Assembly: GCF_963855985.1 (NCBI RefSeq)
Contig: NC_087099.1
Location: 3,750,001 to 3,814,000, forward strand
Length of the DNA stretch: 64,000 nt
From: Ostrinia nubilalis
Taxonomy: Eukaryota > Arthropoda > Insecta > Lepidoptera > Crambidae
Reading direction: 5' to 3'
Position 1 is the stretch's first letter. Each line of letters starts with the position of its first letter. Positions 57,962-64,000 of the stretch are shown one piece after another. Made by a program: the position numbers and the translations under genes. The notes under the pieces are model-generated. The model made no database searches. It saw nothing but the letters and a program-made list of their open reading frames with translations, and was not told the origin of the DNA.

Positions 57962-59859
57962 GGTTCCCACATGCATTAGGAACACGAATCATTTTAATCA
58001 ATGGAAATAAGATTTTAATTGATTTTCACGTGAAGCTGATTGACTTTTGAGCCAATTAATTTAGCGAAGTTAACAAATTATTGAGATTTCTTCATTCTTG
58101 TGGATAATTTGTAATATGATACAACGAATTTGTAACTACGTATCATTATCACCATCATTACTTCAGATACAGAAAGTCCACTGCGGATCGTATACTCGAT
58201 CGATCGTATATAGGCCTCCCCCGAACACTATTCGTTCTACTTGAGCTAAAACCTTTTTTATTTTACTTTTCTTTATTTGCATACTTCAAAAAATAAGGTG
58301 GAGGTTTTTAATTCGTTTGTAATAGTTAATATTTTATGATATTTTACCGATATACCGAATTTGTGAACCGTTATTGTGAGCTGATTTGATTCAGGTACTT
58401 ACGATTAAAAATACTTTGGTTTTTATAAGGTAAATTTTTTAAAAATCAACGTTCAACTATCACTTTCATTTAGCTGAAAATGTATACGTAATTAGAGTCA
58501 GTAAACATTAAAGACAAAAACTTTAAGGCAGCCATCTTAGCCAAAGTCGGCTTTAAGCCGAAGCAGCGACGCGAAACAAAAGGGAAGAACACAAACAGGA
58601 AATAACGTAACGCTATCGTTGTCCGGGATCTGAGAAGTATCAGTACCGTTGCGATGGGGAATACACAATGTGGAATTGTAACTAAAGCTTTATTGTTTTG
58701 TTTTTTATTCGCATTGCTTGAGTAATCATACCTACACAGCGGTGGTCGTTATTTTCGGCCAGATATCAATAATATAATTGCTGTCGAATATCGAAGACGG
58801 AGAACCAATAATAAAGAACTAATCAACTAAGTAACAGATTTTTCCTTACTAATAAAAATTGTGATACCTACTTACTTGTAGGATACCACCATCATCTTTA
58901 TCATTAGTTACTAGTATCTTTAAACAATTATTTCGCACAATCAACAGCGGTAGGTATCAGAGGCTTTGAAAGGTAAAAAAGGTAAAATACCTGGAGAAAT
59001 TTTTATAATTTTATTCACACTTGCAAATTCTAATGAACTCATTTCACGAATTTAGTAGCGGGCTTATCTATGCCTACACTGATTTTCATCAATTACACAG
59101 TTTACCTGACTTGTCTAATTGCCTATACCTTTTAGGTATAAGTATTTAAACACTTTTTTTTTCATTCGGAATTTTATATTTAATTTAATTTTTAAAAGTG
59201 TGCGGCCACTCTCTGACGTAAGAGAGCATCAGGAAATTGTTACCTCTTGGACCATTCGAGGCAGTGAATAGTTTCCATTCCAACTAACTTTTATACCTTT
59301 GTTACATTTTTGAATTCAATGAAAGGATTCCAGTCTAGTAAGATATTTAACACGCTAATTTTGATTTAAATCAACATTTTATATTCACAATTTGTTTCAA
59401 GACTAGGTAAAACAGATGAATGTAAGTTGACAACCATTAGTTTAATGAATCCACTTTCAACAATATTGTTAAAAGTGGATTAATTATTGGCCCATAGTAT
59501 TGAAATTTTACAACATTGCCGTTAAATCATTTCTTCGATTCAGTCTACAGTCAAATTTAGAATTAAAACGTAGTACTTATTATTATTCTGTGTTAAAACC
59601 TCGAATGTTGAAAGTTTAGGTAACTAGATTTAACTATGATTCCAAACCATTAAAGATACGAGAAATATCCTATTCCGAGATAAATATTCAATAACTAGAA
59701 GGTACAAATCAGTTGAGAACTGTCCCAATTTAAATGTTCTAGCATACTTGAAACTGACTCAAACAATGAGTCGAGTGCAATTACAGCGAGTTCAACTCTA
59801 CTTCATTTTCCTACTTAAACAAACTGATTTCTTCTCTGAGGATGCACAAAGCGTGAACT
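57962..59859. other. Upstream stretch of the two-domain gene
   Basis: Presumed promoter side of the gene (minus strand), with no clear TATA box seen. A degenerate RTE-LINE 3' end lies at about 58145-58230 (minus strand, atcatcattact with aggcctccccc). A GC-richer patch at 58520-58660 has no recognisable frame. Confidence 0.4.
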
Positions 59860-61044
59860 TTAACCCTTAATTTGAATTTGTCCGGTAGGGCGGACACTAA
59901 CTTTAGAAACCAAGTAGGGGGTGTTGTAAATGTTATTTTTATTTTATTCTACAATATTATTGTTTTATAACCTCTGAAAAAGTTTGTAGAAAGTGAACTT
60001 TGACGTTCGCAACACTGTATCTGTCAGTCGCGAACAAAATGTCAGCGAAGAGACAGTCATCTGTTTTGGATAAGGTAAATTTTTTTTTTTTCAGTGTTTT
60101 GCTGTTAAAAGCTCATTGTTTTTGCAATTTGTTTAACAATAATACGTGTACGATAATGTTTAGCTGAAATTCATAACATTTTATACATGTTTTGGTGTTT
60201 TTTTACTCGCTTGATCTCTTTGTCCGGCACAGCGGACATTGTCAATTACTCACTGATATTCATAAAACAACTTTGTCCGCTGTGGCGGACATAGTCAAAT
60301 TTAGGTTGTTTTGCGGTTATGGGTGTTTTCTTATGTTTTTTTTTGTTTTTCATTTGTCTGAGGCACGCGCGTGTTTCAAGAATATTGGCTTTAGTCCCTA
60401 GAACCCGCTTCCTCAGACGCAAGTGAGAAATCTGATACCGATTTTGAAATGCTTGATAAATGTGCTTCTACTAACTCAAACTATTCTTCACCTGCACCCT
60501 TTATCGAAATGATAATGATATGATCTCTCTCTAATATAAATATTAGCTTTAGCTTCTCTTATAACGTTGCAGGTATTGTCAAAAAAAGACAGCGGTGTTC
60601 TACATAAAGTTTCAAACGCGCCCTTGCTTTGTGATGGGCAAAAATGCAAGAAACTGTTTTTAGATTTCCATACCAAATGATTGTTTTATGTGTTCGTTTT
60701 TAATGTTACGCTTAATTACTTACTTAATTTTTCTTGCCAAAACACCAATTTCCAAGGTGTTTTATTCTCAATACTATAAAAATTCTTAATAAAATTAGTT
60801 TATAACAAAGTTTTTTTATTTATCCCCTATTTGCCAATGTCCGCCACGGCGAACATTCAATTCTACTCGTTATTTATGACGTCTTTGGCAGTGTCCGCTG
60901 TGACGGACACGAATTTTCCCAACTCTGGGAAATGCAGGAATTTTTTTCATATTTTTTTTACAGTTCTTAGCATACCCTTGATGCCTTACATTCATCAAAC
61001 TCATGTATTTCCATTTTTTATGTCGTTGCCAAATGAAGGGTTAA
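59860..61044 (+). mobile_element. Internally deleted piggyBac-like element
   Basis: TTAA at 59860-59863 and 61041-61044. The ends are CCCTTAATTTG and CAAATGAAGGG, an 11-bp inverted repeat with one mismatch; the body is 1177 bp. It keeps a first coding exon (60039-60074, ATGTCAGCG... then AAG|GTAAAT), an acidic serine-rich stretch (about 60405-60525) and the C-terminal cysteine-rich end of a transposase (to a TGA at 60680). The catalytic core is missing. Five 18-bp palindromes of the form TGTCCGN(6)CGGACA (one diverged) start at 59879, 60221, 60274, 60839 and 60892. Confidence 0.8.
60584..60680 (+). pseudogene. piggyBac transposase C-terminal remnant
   Basis: In one frame this reads NAPLLCDGQKCKKLFLDFHT then K and a stop. 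This resembles the cysteine-rich zinc-binding tail of piggyBac transposases, in which an LC...C cluster precedes an aromatic-His end. Upstream cysteines of the motif are only found in another frame, so there is at least one frameshift. Non-functional. Confidence 0.6.
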
Positions 61045-62499
61045 ACGAAATGTAGCTGAGAGATTTATGTTTTTTTAAATAAATAGTTGAAATAATCGTT
61101 TATCTTAATGCTTGTTATCAGCTTTGGTACAATTTTCACCTTATTACGCACCAACATGAGTTTTGTAAAACGCTTAAAATGCTGGTTATGTTCGTACAGT
61201 AGCACCAACCGAAACTGACGTGGACACCGTGTCTATCTCTTTGTAATTTTTGACACAGAAGGTGGGCCAATTTTTTTTGCAAAAGTAACGCTCGATTTCT
61301 CGGAAACGGTTCGTGGTACGGACACGTGGGTGATAGGAAAATGTGCATAATTTCATGAATTTTAGTCCCATGGAACGCTTCATGTAACAGCATCGTGCTT
61401 TTTGTGTAAGTGTTTTTTTACTAAATACCTACTAAAAACTCAAATTAATTTCAGACACGTGCAGACATTCCTCGCACCACATAGTCATAAGTAGTCATAA
61501 GTAGGGATACTTAAAAGAAACCCTTAATAAAAGTAACTTATATTTCTATAGAAAGCTTTTAATTTCCACAAAACTATTTTTACTTGCGCCACGCAGCGAA
61601 GTAACGAGCTTCTTAATGAACTCCAGTAAACTGTTCCGAGCCCAACTAGTTCGCAGGAGGCGCGCGTTAACATTCCTCGAATATTTTTTACGCATCCCTA
61701 AGGGATTCATCACAAAGGGTTCTGAAGTTTTAATAGTTGCGGACTCTTTTCGGGTTGCCGTAATCAAATGGGAAAGTTGTTTCGGTTATTTTTGTTGAAA
61801 TACCTACCCAAATGTTAATACGAGTAAATCTAAAAATGTTGGTACCTACTGTTACACTAGCTGTTATACTGTTTAGTTTATCGTCTTATGTAACTGAAGT
61901 CTGTAGAGGGAATACTAGTAGAACCTTTATGGCACATCTTCGTCTCAATTGTTATACTTAGGAGTCGTCGTGGTCGTCATAAGTGTGATTAATTGTGCTC
62001 GCTTTAAGGTGAGTAGGTATAGGATAGAGCATTACTTTTAACAGAACAATGAGCCGCTCTATGAATGTTCTAGTGTATCATCCTTATACTGCAGCATTTA
62101 TTTACCTACTTGTAAGAATAAATAACCACCCTATGATATGTTCTTGTCCCTTTCACGACCCAAAAGGCGTACATTTTACCTGTATTGTGCCATTTGGAAG
62201 AACGTTACATTATATAGAAATGCTTCATAGTTTTTCTAGTTCACCTAGCGTTCTCATTATTTGAAAATAGGAACCTTAAGTTACAAAGTTGATGATCCCA
62301 TTCGGAACGAACGCAGACCACATGTCTAAAAAAATATGATACAGGCTTTATGAACCTAATATTGTAAAAATAATGAAGTCTTACTTTTCCTTCTTTCACA
62401 AAAAATCTAACCCAAAAGCCAATACCAGAGATCGTCTATTTTTCATCACACAACGTCCTAACGTCTGAACGGGCACACCTGTTGATAATCGCGGCGGGT
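61045..62499. other. Unassigned non-coding stretch
   Basis: Two overlapping minus-strand frames at 61136-61393 and opposite-strand frames at 61546-61798 are open but not recognisable, and no splice context supports them. Confidence 0.4.
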
Positions 62500-63550
62500 G
62501 TCTGAAATATTACATCCCTTACGAAGACCGTTGTAATCTTAATAAGGCCAGTTAAGGGCCAGTTAGCCGTGCCACATCTGTTTGGACCACAGATTACACG
62601 TGTTTAGTGCCTGAGGTAGTTTGTTACAATGAAAGACGAAAGCTGTGCTTCTGGACAAATGAAAGGTCGGAGTTTACCTGTATTTTAGATGTGCTTACTC
62701 CACTATTAACTGCCTGACGATTTACAATGGCACTCATACTTTTTTTATTGTAATGGGTCCATTAAGAGGTAGTTTCTTACTATGAAAGACAAAGCTATGT
62801 TTTTGGACAAATAGAAGGCAGAATTTTAGCTGTATTTAATACAAACTACGATTAACTAGCTGACGATTTACAACATCCCTTACGAAGACCGTTGTAATCT
62901 TAATAAGGCCAGTTAAGGGCCAGTTAGCCGAGCCACATCTGTTTGGACCACAGATTACACGTGTTTAGTGACTGAGGTAGTTTGTTACAGTGAAAGACGA
63001 AAGCTGTGTTTCTGGACAAATAAAAGGGCGGATTTTAGCTGTATTTTTAGATGTGCTTACTCCAAACTGCCTGACGATTTACAATGGCACTCATACTCTT
63101 TTTTATTGTAGTGGCAGAGGCAGTTTATTACAATGAGAGACAAAGCTGTGCTTCTGGACAAATAAAAGGCCGAATTTTAACTGTATTTAATACAGATAAC
63201 GATTAACTAGTTGAAGATTTACAACATAAGGATTACGAAGACCGTTGTAATCTTAATAAGGCCAGTTAGCCGGGCCAAATCTGTTTGAACCACAGATTAC
63301 ACGTGTTTAGTGGCTGAGGTAGTTTGTTACAATGAGAGAGAAAGATGTTCTTCTGGACAAATAAAAGGGCGGATTTCAGCTGTATTTTTAAATGTGCTTA
63401 CTCCACTTGTAGTGGGTCCATTAATATTACACGTGTTTATTAGTGGCAGAGGAGTTTGTTACAATGAGAGACGCAGCTGTGCTTTTGGACAAATAAAAGA
63501 CCTGATTTAACCTGTATTTAAAGAGACTACGATTAACTGGCTGACAAATT
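62500..63550. repeat. ~360-bp tandem repeat with internal half-units
   Basis: The block ttacgaagaccgttgtaatc with ttaataaggccagttag begins near 62519, 62880 and 63234. Each unit holds two related half-units built on gaggtagtttgttacaatga followed by agctgtgcttctggacaaat, five or six in total. The frame at 63310-63510 is repeat-derived. Confidence 0.85.
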
Positions 63551-64000
63551 ACTTTTTTGTGACGGTGGAGGTTTTATTTCAGATCGTACATTAAAAATTG
63601 CTTGCGAAAATTATTTCCTCTATTCTTAGTTGAAGTCACTTGTCTTGTCTGCAGAATATTGTCCGAAGTATGATAAACGCTGAATTTGTTCAATTTATGT
63701 AGATGGAAAGATCCATTCTAGGTGTATTAGGATATTGCGATAAAATTGAGTAGAAAATATTTCGATCGCCTATTTCCACTAAATGCACTTGCCCTTAATC
63801 ATGGGCAACTTATCGACTGACGATGAGAAGAATAATAATCTATAGTACCCTTATAGGAAAATTTACGCCCAACATGTTCTTTTTACTACATGTAGGTAAA
63901 CAATACATGTAACTTACAATTTATAAAATAACAAAAATACAAAGAGTGGTCCTTATAAAGTACATTACTAGAAAAAAGCACAACATGCGCCTTAACAAAG
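63551..64000. other. Unassigned non-coding stretch
   Basis: Nothing recognised up to the window end. Confidence 0.4.

Noticed and set aside
57674..57979. Overlapping frames on both strands just upstream of exon 2
   Set aside because: They lie in the predicted intron 1 and cross the signal-peptide exon in other frames. No family resemblance.
61136..61393. Two overlapping minus-strand frames beside the piggyBac element
   Set aside because: Both open but neither resembles a known protein, and they lie outside the TTAA boundary.

Overview
This window looks like AT-rich nuclear DNA of a moth or butterfly (Lepidoptera). The reasons are an errantivirus-type Ty3/gypsy element of lepidopteran type, truncated RTE-type LINE 3' ends with ATG-repeat tails, short Helitrons ending in CTAG, many palindromic MITEs and TTAA-flanked piggyBac-like elements. 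No bacterial gene organisation, rRNA gene, CRISPR array or convincing intact tRNA gene was seen. The species cannot be named from sequence alone.

Layout. 1-27.6 kb is mostly non-coding: degenerate tandem duplications, LINE tails, two full-length Helitrons facing in opposite directions (7450-8392 and 9109-9760), hairpin MITEs, and a block at 15.4-16.9 kb in which the decamer CACCAAAATT recurs eight times. One short open stretch (1184-1485) may be an exon or relic of a sulfotransferase-like gene. 27657-35427 is a complete endogenous retrovirus on the minus strand: 303-bp LTRs that read as identical, a 4-bp target duplication, a serine-tRNA-type primer site, gag, pol, env and a polypurine tract. 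36.4-37.6 kb is a TTAA-flanked piggyBac-like element. 39.5-41.4 kb has an ATCGAT-dense block followed by ten 121-bp tandem units interrupted by a poly(A) retroinsertion; a two-direct-plus-one-inverted repeat follows. 42-54 kb holds hairpin MITEs, a CpG-rich candidate promoter with 5' exon (about 47.5-47.8 kb, minus), a Helitron and a LINE ORF1 fragment with zinc knuckles. 55365-57961 (minus) holds the best host gene. 59.9-61.0 kb is a second, internally deleted piggyBac-like element. 62.5-63.55 kb is a roughly 360-bp tandem repeat.

The most interesting host feature is a four-exon gene at 55365-57961, assembled here from splice signals. It has a signal-peptide exon and two separate exons that each encode a six-cysteine CS-alpha-beta (defensin-like) domain, with a linker exon between them. 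All three introns are phase 1, and basic sites (GRK, KR, KR) lie between the domains. This suggests a secreted precursor that could be cleaved into two defensin-like peptides. Its two downstream introns are packed with a Helitron, a LINE tail and three MITEs. The retrovirus genes form one replication unit: Gag for particles, Pol for protease, reverse transcriptase, RNase H and integrase, and Env as a fusion glycoprotein probably made from a spliced RNA.
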